Positions 11,001 through 20,215 of a stretch of 64,000 nucleotides of DNA are shown here, piece after piece. The stretch is from Heterocephalus glaber (taxonomy: Eukaryota; Chordata; Mammalia; Rodentia; Bathyergidae). The stretch spans positions 7,336,949 through 7,400,948 of the forward strand of contig NW_004624784.1 of assembly GCF_000247695.1 (NCBI RefSeq). Direction: 5' to 3'. The notes below the pieces were generated by a model. It was not told the DNA's origin. It did not search any database and worked only from the letters and a program-made list of their open reading frames with translations. The stretch's first letter is position 1; each line of letters begins with the position of its first letter. The position numbers and the translations under genes are program-made.

Positions 11001-14000
11001 CTTTGCCTCTGTCACAGGAGCCAATCTTTTCTGTTTATTTGGTAGGGAAGAGTGCAGTATATTTGACCCTGTACCTAGTTCTGGGAATGTACTGCAGTAT
11101 TGTTAATGACACAAAGGCAATCCAGATATTGGCATCCAGAGAAAACCAATTAATAGCAACAACTATTCCACCTTGGCTATGGTAAGAAAATCACCCACAA
11201 TAATAGTGTCAAAGACAACCTGGGTATTGACATCCCCTACGAACCAATAATGTATCACCCTTAACCATAGAAAAGAGATTTATAAAATTATACTATAAAC
11301 ACTAAGACAAACCAAATATTGACCTACAGTAAATATCTACTAAAATGGAACAACTTTACCTCCACAATAGAATAGTATTTAACAGTAAAAGCATAGAGTT
11401 AACTAGTTTTTTAAAAAATCATAAAGCTTAATAGTTTTATTAGTTAAGTGTAGAGGGGTTGAAGAGCCAGAGAATGGAAAAGTAAAATTTGAAAAATTCA
11501 TCAATGGAAGATGAGAAGGAGGAAAGAAAAGTGAAATAAGGGATCATCTTGAGGAATAAAAGGAAATTAATAGTATTAGAAAAGAGTCATAGAAAATAAT
11601 GAACAAGAAAAAATAAAAATAAAAACAGAAAGCAAAATGCAGAAAGTAACAGAAAGATAAGGAAGAAAAAGTTGAAAATGGAAAAGAAAAAGAAAAAAAG
11701 GGAGAAAAATATCCCCAGCAAACAAACCAACAAAAGAAAAAGAAAAATGATAAAAAGTAAAAAAAATTCTTTGTGTTTTTGAATGAGTGGTTTCTTTCCA
11801 GGACCTGCAGTATTTGAATCCAGGAAGTCACAACTTTCTTTGTCTAGCTTTAGAGCCTGTGGGCTTGTGACATGACCTCCCTGGACCAGAGGTCCCTCTT
11901 TCTGTATACCCTAGACTGTGGCAACTGTCCAACTCAACGCATGTCCTTCCTCACGTTGGGAGATGGGAAAACGATCAGCCTTCTGGTCTCTGATGGACGT
12001 AGGCTGCTAGGTGGAAGTTCAAGCAGATTATTGGACTTAATGTCAACACTCAACCAGGTCTGGTTTCTCACTGCGGAGGGCAGGGCTCATATTTGTCCCA
12101 ACCTGAGCTTAAGCATCTTAGGGAGTCAATATCTAACCTGTGCCCTTTCTACGGTGGTCTCCCTTAGTTGTCTCTTGCCCAATCACTTTGGAAGGATAAC
12201 ATCTGAATCTCTGAGGCTGCTGGCCATGTCTATACTTTCTCTCTGGGTCTGCTGGGCTTCCAGGCTTACTTTCTCTCCCCAGACATGGTCCTTGTCTAGA
12301 ATCTGGGTGGTTGGTTAGTTGATGCCTCTGCTATGCTGTGCTAAGGGGAAGAAAAATGTAGATTCTGCTTGGATTTGGCACCTTGATGCATCATGTGTGA
12401 GGCTGTAAATTTGTTTGCTCAAAGATGTGTTGCTCTGGAATCCAGCAGCATAGTGAGGCTGAGTCTTACAAGATACAGGATATATATCTATTTAGAGACC
12501 AGAAAGACCAAATATTGAGTTCTCAGTCTTGCTGCTGTCCATGGGGTCGTTAGGTGCACCTGTTTTGTTTGAGTCTGCTGTTTAAACATTATCTCTACAG
12601 ACAGGCTGTATTGGGGGTTCATCTCCCTTCCCAGCTGCTTGAAGAAGCCCTTAAAGAATTACTTTAGATGCCAAATTGTGGGTGGATTTGGGAGGAGGTT
12701 TAGAGGTGTAGAAAAACAGGACAAGTGAGTTACCAGAGTAGTTCTATGTTGAGGACTCCCAGGGTCATCCTTAGCTACAGTGATCCCTTAGGGAACTCAG
12801 AGGGTTCAGCACATGTTCATAGTTCTGATCACAGCAAAAGGATACAAAGAAAAATTAGCAAAAGGAAAAGATATATGAGATGAAGTCTGAAGGCAACATG
12901 ATTTGTTTCTCAGTAGAATTGCACAGGACGTAATTCCTCCTGGAACTACTCATAACAACCTGGGTAAAACTCACACAAGCCTGGTTATCCAGCATTTTTG
13001 AGGGGATGTTATGTAGGCATATATCCCCTGCATGATTAACCATAGTGATTGAAGTTCTAGATACACAGCAGAATTCAAGTGTTCATTATAAATTACCTTG
13101 TTAGCATAAACTATCTAGAAAAACTAGTACAGTGTGATTCAAGGACTCACACATACAAAAGCACTCTTATCAAACAAAACATCCCAAGAACTCAATTCCT
13201 AGCCAAGGATCAGTCTGAAAACAGGTCTTTCTCAACACTGTGCAGGATGTGAGCAATACAAACCTGGTAGATTGACTCTTTTATGCATAGAGGTCTACCC
13301 TGACTAAACCCAAAGAAAGGAGCATCCCTTGTTACTTTCTAGTCACTCAGGCCTTTGGCTATATAAACATTTATTTTATGCAAATTAAATAACGTATTAT
13401 CTGATTTTTTACTCCACTGCTACAATATAGAATTCCACAAGGCCCATGACTGTTTTATCACCACTATTTCTCCAGTGTCTAAAACAGCATTTAAGGATGG
13501 AATGTGGGCCATTGGGATAACACTTGCATTGACAAAAAATATCCAGCTCAATAAATAAATAAAACAGTGCTTAGCCTATGTGAGATACTCAACAATGACT
13601 TACTGAATGAATGGAAATTATCATTTATGTAATTACTTAGAACTGCCTATAATGTTGATTGAGTAGGTTGTTGAGATGTACTCTTACCCTATGAGTGAAA
13701 TTTTTTTCATCTGTTTGTTTCTTCTGAACAGGTCTATAATTCAGTAGCCAGATCTTTTCCTCGAAGGTTTGTTTTGCCCTTAGATGTCAGTGTGAATGCT
13801 GTTGAGGGAGAGAACCTCAGTCCATTGTCCTATTCTTCAGCCAGTGCTGTGAAGCAGGCTGATGGAAAGGTAAGCCAGGCAAGCACAAGGACCTGAGTTT
13901 CATTTCTGGTTCCACAAAACAAAACAAAACGAAACAAAGCAAAAAGAAAACTTTAAGCTTTGGTGATGTTACTTTATTCTTTGGGTATTCTCCACAATGT

Positions 14001-16645
14001 TGGTGCCCAGTTGGTTTTATAACATTCAGCTGAGCAGGGTAAGGTCATGGAACCTTGCTTGCATACAAATCACAGAAACTTGGTGGGATTGAACACTGTG
14101 TGACTATCCTTTTTGTGTTTTGAAACAGACATTTGCAACTTTCTAATGGTTATGAAATGTCTAAGCATTTGAGATTGGCATTGACTATTCCTGCCTTCAA
14201 GATCAGTTGTGCTTACTGCAGGCATATCCTTGTGCAGCTATCAATGCCTTAACTTTAGTAGAATAAAATGCCACTTCCATCTCCTATGCCATTTGACATC
14301 TTATTCACAAAACCCAGTGATATTATATGCATTTATTCTCATAATGGAAATCAGAACAATATAAAAATGATAACATAACTTTAGATTCCAAGCCATTCAC
14401 AAACTTATACTGTATTTGATCCCTCACTAACCTACACTGAAGAATTAAGAGAATTAAGCAATCTCTTCAGATACTTTTGGGATCTCTTTTAGATCTGGTG
14501 TGTCCATGAAAATTTACATCATGAAGACCTAGAGGAGGAAGGAGGCATTGAATTTCCCCAGATCAACTATGGGCAATTCAGTAGCAAAAAGTATCGTTTC
14601 TTTTATGGTTGTGGCTTTCGGCATTTAGTGGGGGATTCTCTGATCAAGGTTGATATGGTGAACAAGACACTGAAGGTAATGAAAACCTTCTTCCTTTTCT
14701 GAACTTTTTCAAAAACCTATTCTACCCTTTAAATTAGTTTTCGTTTTAAGGTGTAGCTCAATCATTTAAGTTTGAGAACCATAGAATCACCTAAGTTAGG
14801 AGTATGTTCCTCTAGGGAATCTAAAAGAAACCTAAGACTGGAAAAATAATTCTAAGCTTGATATTATCCTAGGAGAAATTGTGAGGCTGAGGTTATTGGG
14901 ACACCTCTATTTCAGGTTAATGGGAAATGGATTCCATTGATGGAATTTGGGGGCTGCCAAATCTCTTTGGCTTTCTCTCTCTCTCAATTCAACTCAGCAA
15001 GCCTAATTTTTTAATTGTTGCAATATTCTATTGATATACAAATTCATTTTTGAGTGGCAAAAACTATAGAAAGCTTTCCCATCACAACTAGCCTTTTATC
15101 AAATACTTTGTGTGGGGGTGTTTTTGCAGGTTTGGAGAGAAGATGGCTTTTATCCTTCAGAACCTATTTTTGTTCCAGTACCAGGAACAAATAAAGAAGA
15201 TGGTGGGGTTATTCTTTCTGTTGTGATCACTTCCAACCAGGTAAAAGTATTTCTCTGTCACTAGTCAGAAAAAAGTAGCATTAAGTCATTTGAAGGTGAT
15301 ATTTAGTGATGCAGTCCATAGTTTGTTCTTATATGGCAGTTTCTCCCTTCTCTTCCTCTTCTTGCTGTTTATGTATCCTTTTATCACAATCCATACCTCA
15401 TTATTGTTTTAAAGTTCTATTTGCAGAATTATAATAATAATTTACATTTGCATAGAAATCTGTCATTTACAAAACACTTCCATACTTATTACCTTAGTCC
15501 TTAAAACAACTTTGTGGGATACAATTTTACAAATATGGAATTTATAAATTAAAGAGGTTGAAGCACACTTGTATCAGATCTCATAGGGATAAAGCCAGTG
15601 TTTAAATCTCTGGCTTCTTGTGTAATGTTTATACCACTATCTGTGCCGCCCATTTCAATTAACTGATCTCAAAGTCCAATATCATAAGCTCTGGCCGCAT
15701 GTCTCAATAGTGTTGCTCACTAACTGACTTCTTGTCTGGGGCAATCTTGTGACAGATAGGTTCACTTCAAATACCAGCTTTAATTAATTATTAGTGGCTA
15801 CTTAGGGTTCAGGATCCTGAGCTCTTTAAATGATTTGGTGGGTAAAGTGCTGTGATCAATTAATGATGTCTGTCATGGGCTTAGTCTTCATGCCATGCAC
15901 TTGGCACTCTTGTAATTAAATCAGGGCAAATGTCAGTCTGCTTTGCAATGCTTCACTTTCAGCAGCTCCATAGTAACACAAAATGGAGGCATTTCTAATT
16001 TGGAAGAAAGAATTTCCATGTCTCCTAGGAGATTGTGAAGGGGCAAGTAAAGAGATCATTAGACTCAAAGAGAACCCATAAAGGTGATTGGTATAATTCA
16101 CTTAATTTCTTCACTTTAGGTGTGAAGTTCAGTCATTATTTCCTTTGGAAACCATTCAGCAATTCAGCAAACATTTACTGAGTGCATAGAGAAGGCACTG
16201 CACCTAGGGATAGATATAAAAATGAATAAAATACAGTCTCTTCTTTAGCATGGTGGAAGAGGCAGACTGATTTTTTAAAAAAATTTTTAATTTTTAATTT
16301 TTAATTTTTTCCCCCATTAAGTTTTATTGGTACATTTTAGGTATAAAATACATTTACATACATCATTGGGATCTTTGTACCATTACATGGGTATCTTGGT
16401 TCTTATTTTTTTTTCCCCTTCCCCTGCCCTCCCTTCACCCCCTCTACCCTTCCCTATTTGCAAAGATTTGAGACAGACTGACTTTTGATGAAAAAAGGAA
16501 GGCATTTTCAGTCTTGTTTTTTCTTTTCTAGAATGAAAGCAATTTTCTCCTTGTGTTGGATGCCAGGACCTTTGAAGAACTAGGCAGAGCAGCGGTACCT
16601 GTGCGAATGCCTTATGGGTTCCATGGCACATTTTTACCCATGTGA
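1864..16645 (+). CDS. BCO2: BCO2, beta-carotene 9',10'-oxygenase, last ten coding exons (5' part outside window)
   Basis: Carotenoid cleavage oxygenase that splits carotenoids at the 9',10' double bond using non-haem Fe(II) and O2; the mammalian enzyme acts in mitochondria. Coding exons: 1864-2075, 2211-2326, 3026-3128, 4483-4611, 5650-5810, 6715-6882, 13732-13869, 14493-14675, 15130-15240, 16532-16645. All junctions are GT-AG and phases agree, giving about 477 residues after a split first codon. The four family iron-ligand histidines are visible: TAHPH (codon 3068-3070), YYHSFG (4602-4604), [10 protein letters not shown] (6757-6759) and the C-terminal FHGTF (16622-16624). The PDPCK motif lies in the first exon. 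The missing N-terminus, with the targeting peptide, falls in exons left of the window. Identity rests on recalled human BCO2, which matches in every exon. No frameshift or early stop was found, so the gene looks functional. Confidence 0.97.
2211..2326 (+). CDS. BCO2: BCO2 exon, [10 protein letters not shown] segment
   Basis: Exon bounded by TTTTAG and AAG|GTAATA. It restores the split codon as alanine, so the protein reads [12 protein letters not shown] across the junction. It then encodes [14 protein letters not shown], a conserved BCO2 stretch. Confidence 0.95.
2777..2809. repeat. (GT)n microsatellite with one GC interruption
   Basis: GT run in a BCO2 intron, interrupted once by GC. Confidence 0.9.
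3026..3128 (+). CDS. BCO2: BCO2 exon with first iron-ligand histidine
   Basis: The acceptor is TTACAG and the donor CAAG|GTAAAG. It encodes [20 protein letters not shown]. The His of TAH corresponds to His180 of RPE65, an iron ligand in the family. Confidence 0.95.
3272..3358 (-). mobile_element. ID-type SINE, antisense
   Basis: Poly(T) start, end 'gagctaaatccccagccc'; flanked by TGTGGTC on both sides. Confidence 0.85.
3690..3870 (+). mobile_element. L2-like LINE remnant
   Basis: Has the L2 3'-region word order: 'gtgtgcctactaaatgcg', then 'ctatcctggaagagctca'. Very diverged. Confidence 0.4.
4483..4611 (+). CDS. BCO2: BCO2 exon with second iron-ligand histidine
   Basis: The acceptor is TTTTCCAG and the donor TTTG|GTGAGT. 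It encodes [20 protein letters not shown] and ends SYYHSFG; that His is the second metal ligand (equivalent to RPE65 His241). Confidence 0.95.
4880..4990 (+). mobile_element. B1 SINE, diverged
   Basis: 'gtgtaatgatgtacacctg' to 'gcttgggctacatgagg' and 'ctctgtctgaaaa'. Confidence 0.7.
5051..5097. repeat. (GT)n microsatellite
   Basis: GT-rich run with a few GC/GA interruptions at its 5' end. Confidence 0.92.
5168..5268 (-). mobile_element. ID-type SINE, antisense
   Basis: Long T tract, then 'ggtactggggattgaatttg'. The flanks TATTTTCGGTATTTTA and TATTTTCTGTATTTTA are a near-perfect target-site duplication. Confidence 0.88.
5650..5810 (+). CDS. BCO2: BCO2 exon, [14 protein letters not shown] segment
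   Basis: Exon between TTTCAG and CAG|GTGGAG. It encodes a beta-propeller blade, [20 protein letters not shown], followed by [20 protein letters not shown]. It ends in phase 0. Confidence 0.95.
6715..6882 (+). CDS. BCO2: BCO2 exon with third iron-ligand histidine
   Basis: The acceptor is CCCCTGCAG and the donor CAG|GTAAAT, giving exactly 56 codons. It encodes [19 protein letters not shown]; the His of TFHQI is the third iron ligand. The largest intron of the gene in this window (6883-13731) follows. Confidence 0.95.
7060..7500 (+). mobile_element. L1 3' end, sense, with (TA)n expansion at 7139-7172
   Basis: Typical L1 3' sequence: 'caatggataaagaat', 'actattcagtcataaaa', 'atgctaagtgaaataaa', and a G-rich stretch before the A-rich tail near 7490. 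Confidence 0.8.
7740..7858 (-). mobile_element. B1 SINE, antisense
   Basis: 'gagacagggtgttgctatgt' to 'gctgggattataggcatgtg'. Confidence 0.85.
7886..8036 (-). mobile_element. B1 SINE, antisense, quasi-dimer
   Basis: Carries the duplicated inner half ('agactgaccttgaactcat', then 'cccagggctgggcttaaac') and ends 'ggattacaggcatgtgcca'. It follows another antisense B1 after about 28 bases. Confidence 0.85.
8682..8767 (-). mobile_element. ID-type SINE, antisense
   Basis: 'ggtactggggatcaaactca' to 'gagctaaatctccaggcc'; inserted in L1 debris. Confidence 0.85.
9172..9254 (-). mobile_element. ID-type SINE, antisense
   Basis: 'ggtactggggatcgaacttg' to 'gctaaatccccggc'; flanked by TTTTAAATGTT-like repeats. 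Confidence 0.87.
9700..10100 (-). mobile_element. L1 3' region, antisense
   Basis: 'ggatggctcatttatttta', 'gttgaatatccattcac' and 'gaaactgttataaacattt' follow the order of antisense L1 3' sequence. Confidence 0.6.
10172..10325 (-). mobile_element. B1 SINE, antisense
   Basis: T tract, 'cagggtcttgctattatgca', 'agtgctggattacaggaa'. Confidence 0.8.
10791..10872 (-). mobile_element. ID-type SINE, antisense
   Basis: 'ggtactggggatcgaactca' to 'gaaccaaatccctggccc'; inserted in a T/C-rich stretch whose CTTTCTTCTTT repeats on both sides. Confidence 0.85.
11500..12260 (+). repeat. Purine-rich tract and ancient repeat, possibly an old L1 5' end
   Basis: An almost pure A/G-rich stretch (11510-11770) is followed by non-coding sequence resembling 830-1360. 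It includes a chance ORF (11872-12318). I suspect an old L1 5'UTR but cannot name the family. Confidence 0.4.
13440..13620 (+). mobile_element. L2-like LINE 3' remnant
   Basis: 'cagtgcttagcctatgtgag' and 'cttactgaatgaatgg' match the usual L2 3' end order. Confidence 0.45.
13732..13869 (+). CDS. BCO2: BCO2 exon, [14 protein letters not shown] segment
   Basis: Forty-six codons between CTGAACAG and AAAG|GTAAGC. It encodes [13 protein letters not shown] and [19 protein letters not shown] 3' SINE fragment begins within about five bases of the donor. Confidence 0.95.
13873..13945 (+). mobile_element. 3' half of an ID SINE next to a BCO2 splice donor
   Basis: 'ggcaagcacaaggacctgag', 'ttctggttcc' and a CAAAA-rich tail match the second half of the ID consensus. 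The match begins about five bases after the exon end at 13869. Confidence 0.7.
14493..14675 (+). CDS. BCO2: BCO2 exon, [19 protein letters not shown] segment
   Basis: Sixty-one codons between CTTTTAG and AAG|GTAATG. It encodes [13 protein letters not shown] and [20 protein letters not shown], strongly conserved with human BCO2. Confidence 0.95.
15130..15240 (+). CDS. BCO2: BCO2 exon with [10 protein letters not shown] motif
   Basis: Thirty-seven codons between TTTTTGCAG and CAG|GTAAAA. It encodes [20 protein letters not shown] and the family signature [11 protein letters not shown]. Confidence 0.95.
15420..15650 (+). mobile_element. L2/MIR-like remnant
   Basis: 'tttacatttgcatagaaatc', 'aaacactt', 'ttaaaacaactttgtggga' and 'aaagccagtgtttaaatct' follow the order of an old L2/MIR element, heavily diverged. 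Confidence 0.45.
16265..16460 (-). mobile_element. L1 3' end, antisense
   Basis: TTTTTAATTTTT repeats (tail), 'gttttattggtacattttag', then a C-rich stretch; mirrors the sense L1 ends at 19965 and 39524. Lies about 70 bases before the last BCO2 exon. Confidence 0.65.
16532..16645 (+). CDS. BCO2: BCO2 terminal coding exon with fourth iron-ligand histidine
   Basis: The acceptor is TTTTCTAG. It encodes [20 protein letters not shown] and ends [11 protein letters not shown], then TGA at 16643-16645. The His of FHGTF is the last iron ligand (RPE65 His527 position). Confidence 0.95.
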   Translation, partial: NESNFLLVLDARTFEELGRAAVPVRMPYGFHGTFLPM

Positions 16646-16790
16646 CGAGATAACCACAGGTCCAGGAACTAGGTTTAAAACAAGTGTACTCTGTGAAAAA
16701 AGATCACAAAAAGGAACCCTGCTTCTCAAATCATAGATACTTAGTTTTAAAATTTCTATTAAAAATAAAATTTGTGAGATAATTATGGTT
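16646..16790 (+). promoter_or_regulatory. BCO2: BCO2 3'UTR with poly(A) signal
   Basis: A short AT-rich 3'UTR follows the TGA. A canonical AATAAA lies at about 16764-16769, so cleavage would fall near 16785-16795. The exact end is inferred. Confidence 0.7.
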
Positions 16791-17799
16791 TTGTATTTTC
16801 CTTCTTTCTTTTTTATTTATTGAACCCAGGGCCTCTCATGTGCTAGGCAGTTCATCACTTAGCAACACCCCTGACCCAAGTGATTTTTAGGGCTTTTCTT
16901 TGATTTAATTAAGCAAGTGTTGATACAATATTTTGAAGACAGTTTAAAATGTATATTTATTAGATATATTTTCCTCTAGGTAATAATAAGAATATATGAA
17001 AGAAAAGCTAGAATTTGGTAATTATTATCATCAGATAGGTGGGTGACAGAGGTACTGGGAGAAGATGTACAAATGGCCAGAGATAGGCTTAGAATCTAGA
17101 TCAGAAAAATAATTTATTTCCATCACATCCTTTGGTCCTAAAGTACTCAACAGGCAGGAAGCCAGCTCTGTCATGCTTGGAGGCCTTCTCTAACCTAGGT
17201 ATTTCTCTACTGTATACAGCAGGTGCTACTGTAATTGCCTGACACTCCCACAGACCATCTTCTACTATTCCCACCTCTCCCTTAGCCTTTGGAGGTGGTT
17301 GTTTTGAGGGATATCACCGAAATCAGGCATTTCTTCAAACCTTTAGGTGTGTAGTTCTTTAGGGATTGATGTAAAGCCAGTAGTTCTTCATTTAGTTGAG
17401 CAACAGGTGGCACTAGAGACCATATGATCACATTTCAAAACAACAGTTTTTACCAGGAGCCTTAAATGGCCCACTAAGTCACACCCTAGCCAATTCCCTT
17501 AAATTTCCTTGTTCCCCTTTCCTTCAGTAACCCACAAAACCTACTCCCCAAACGGTCCACGTTCCCTCTGCATGTTGACTGTTGCTAAAGAAGGAACCCA
17601 GATATGTAATTTGGAGTATCTGTGAACTCATGGTTCGGTTTGCCTGCACATCCCAAATCAACGTAATCAGTTTCTTCTCATTTTTTCCTTAAAGAGTTAT
17701 TTCAGACTTTATAAACTCTGTTATCTTCAGTGAAGTGTTCCATACATACAAATGCCTTGTGTTGGGGTTTGTACTCTGGCAATAAAGTAAAAGAGGTCA

Positions 17800-17935
17800 C
17801 TTGCTGCTGCTGCTGTTTGCTGCTGCCTGTCTACCCTGCGTTGGAGTATTTCTCCTTTGTGACACCCCTCAGCCATGCCACCTTTCTGTAGAGCTAGCTG
17901 ACTATGGATTAAAACCTCTATAAACTAACAAGAAG
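17800..17935 (+). mobile_element. LTR remnant related to 43116-43526
   Basis: 'ctgactatggattaaaacct' with 'ctataaact' parallels 'gttatggactgaaacctcta' in the intact LTR. Diverged and truncated. Confidence 0.45.
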
Positions 17936-19964
17936 AATGAGAAGACCTTCAATTTCCTCCAATCCCTGAGAAATGGAGAAGAAAAATATACTGTTGAAAA
18001 ATTTAAAAGAGCCGCAGAAAGGAAAAAGATACTGCTAAAATGGGTGGCCCTAATTTCCAATCCAACTTGACCAAGCAAGAATTTGTTTGTATTCTCATGT
18101 TTTCTTCACTTCAAGCTCTCCCTGTCCCTTCCTTTCATCATTTGAGATGTCAGTGCTGAGGTTGTTACCAGGTACAGGCTAGCATGGTAGAACAATTTCA
18201 TCTTTCAGCTCTCCTGCTTCTCCTTTGAAATCCCTCTATCCTCTTTCTCCCCAACTGATATACACATGTGCCTAGATGAGCAAACTAAAGAGCCAACAGT
18301 CTGGTAGCTATGCTTTGAAGGAAGAGTGAAAATTTGAAAGATGATATATTGTCCTTTGAAAGAGTTATTCAGTGACAATGTCCCAGTTTTATATGAATGT
18401 GGATCGGTTTCAAACTTGCTGAAAGATTGGTAACTTGAGCTAGTCAAGGTGTCACTTCCTATGCCCTTGATTACAACAGTGAGAGTCAGTAGAGAAAGCA
18501 GAACAGTGGTTGGCAGCTGAAGTGGCTTATGTTAAACAGTGTCTCTCATGATGAGGACAGGGATACCAGTGGTAGCTGTCAGCCGGGGTATCACTATCCT
18601 CAGCAGAGGTATAGATGGAGGAATCTGACACAGGTGAATGGGGAGCAATGGGAAAACATGAGAAAGATGGATAAGAGAAGTTCAGAAGATGCAATCTGAA
18701 TTATTTGTATAAACACCTTAGATTAACTAATTCTACATTTTCCTCTAGCTATATGAATCGCTATTAAAAGAGGTATAGGTTGGGTCACTTTTAAAACATT
18801 TGAGATGAGTAGTTTTAAATAAAAAGTCTAACTGAATCCTAATTAAAATGTGTAAGGATATATAATTAAGGAAAAAGCTGCTTCTTGCTAATGAACAATT
18901 AGTTCTCATGTACTTGAAACTTGAAGATATTTTATTTAAATGCATAAACAAATTTTATGATTTTTTTCCTAGCAGGAACACATAAATACGATTGACTTTA
19001 AGAGATAGTATAGTGAAAACATTAAAAAGTTGTGCAGATTTTTAGAAAATAGTGGACTACTCACATGCATTTAACTCCCCTCTCTATAGTCCCATTACAA
19101 TGATATTAAAGGTGTGTATTTAAATATTATGAATCCTTATTTTAGAAAATTAGCCATTATGTCGCATTCTGTTTATTGGAAGCAAATGGAAAATAGATCC
19201 CTGGATACTACCATCTAGATCATGAAGAAGGCCAGAAGATAAAATCAGTCCAACAGAATTCCTGAAGTGTTCCAGCCCTAGGAGGGCAAAGAAAACAGGC
19301 AATAAAGCACTGTGAAATAGAGCTGAAAGAAAATGATTCATTGCCATCTACATTATTTTCTCTCTACAAGAATGAAAGGAATGCAATCAGCAAACCCAGG
19401 ACAAAATCTGTCAAGGGAATCATGGTCCAAATAGGAGTCATATTAAATAAGATGTGATTTAAAAGAATTATAAACAGAGCTCCTTTCCCTCTACAAGAAA
19501 GACAATGTAAACAAGAATTCCAGGTATTTGAAAAATATCAAAAGAAATAAAACTATAAAGATAATAAAGGAAAAATATGTGAGAATATATGTAGCACTTT
19601 GAGGTAAGAAAGGAAATCCTAAAAGTGAAACATAAAAGAGAAGGCAAAAATGGCTAAATTACATTAGATCAGAATTAAGAGAAAAAAATTGCAGTGGAGA
19701 AAGAACATGGAAAAGTTAGACAATCAGCTGCTCAGATGAAAATATTTGTGATATTTATGAGGCAGAACATTAATATCTAAAATTGACTTAGAGTTTCTAA
19801 AAATAAAATAAGGCAAATAACCAAATAAAATTACAGCAAAAATATGAAAAGCAACTTGTAAGGGATGAGAACTGAAGTTGTTTCGGGTTTTCCCTAGTAC
19901 AAAAATTGTGACAGTAAACATCCTGGTATACAGCTTCATTTTCTCATGTAATAGAACTTTTGTA

Positions 19965-20100
19965 AATCAACCAGGAGGGGGAAGAGTGGTTGGAGGGAGG
20001 GGAGGGAAGGGGACAAAAAAAATTTGGGTGTACTGTGTACATTTACAAATCATGATGAACGTTATTATGTACTACAAACATGTACTAATAAAAAATAAAT
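19965..20100 (+). mobile_element. L1 3' end, sense
   Basis: G-rich tract, 'catgatgaacgttattatgt', 'catgtactaataaa' and an A-rich tail. Confidence 0.65.
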
Positions 20101-20119
20101 AAAAAGAAAAAATAAAGTA

Positions 20120-20215
20120 GGGCTGGGGATTTAACTCAGTGGTTCTGCTGCCTGCCTTGCAAGTGCAAGGACCCGAGTTTGATCACCGGTATCAAAAAAA
20201 AAAAGGAAAAAAAAA
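20120..20215 (+). mobile_element. ID-type SINE, sense
   Basis: 'gggctggggatttaactcag' to 'tgatcaccggtatc' with A-tail; close to consensus. Confidence 0.9.

Larger units (their letters stand above)
6883..13731 (+). other. BCO2: BCO2 large intron filled with L1 and SINE sequence
   Basis: A 6.85-kb intron. Contents: an L1 3' end with (TA)n (7060-7500), two antisense B1 elements (7740-8036), antisense L1 debris with an inverted duplication (8160-10110), antisense ID SINEs (8682, 9172, 10791), an antisense B1 (10172-10325), an L1 5'-end-like segment (11500-12260) and L2-like sequence (13440-13620). From 12300 to 13430 I see nothing that I can name. Confidence 0.75.

Noticed and set aside
11872..12318. 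148-codon plus-strand ORF
   Set aside because: Lies in an ancient repeat related to 830-1360, has no splice or family support and no recognisable domain.
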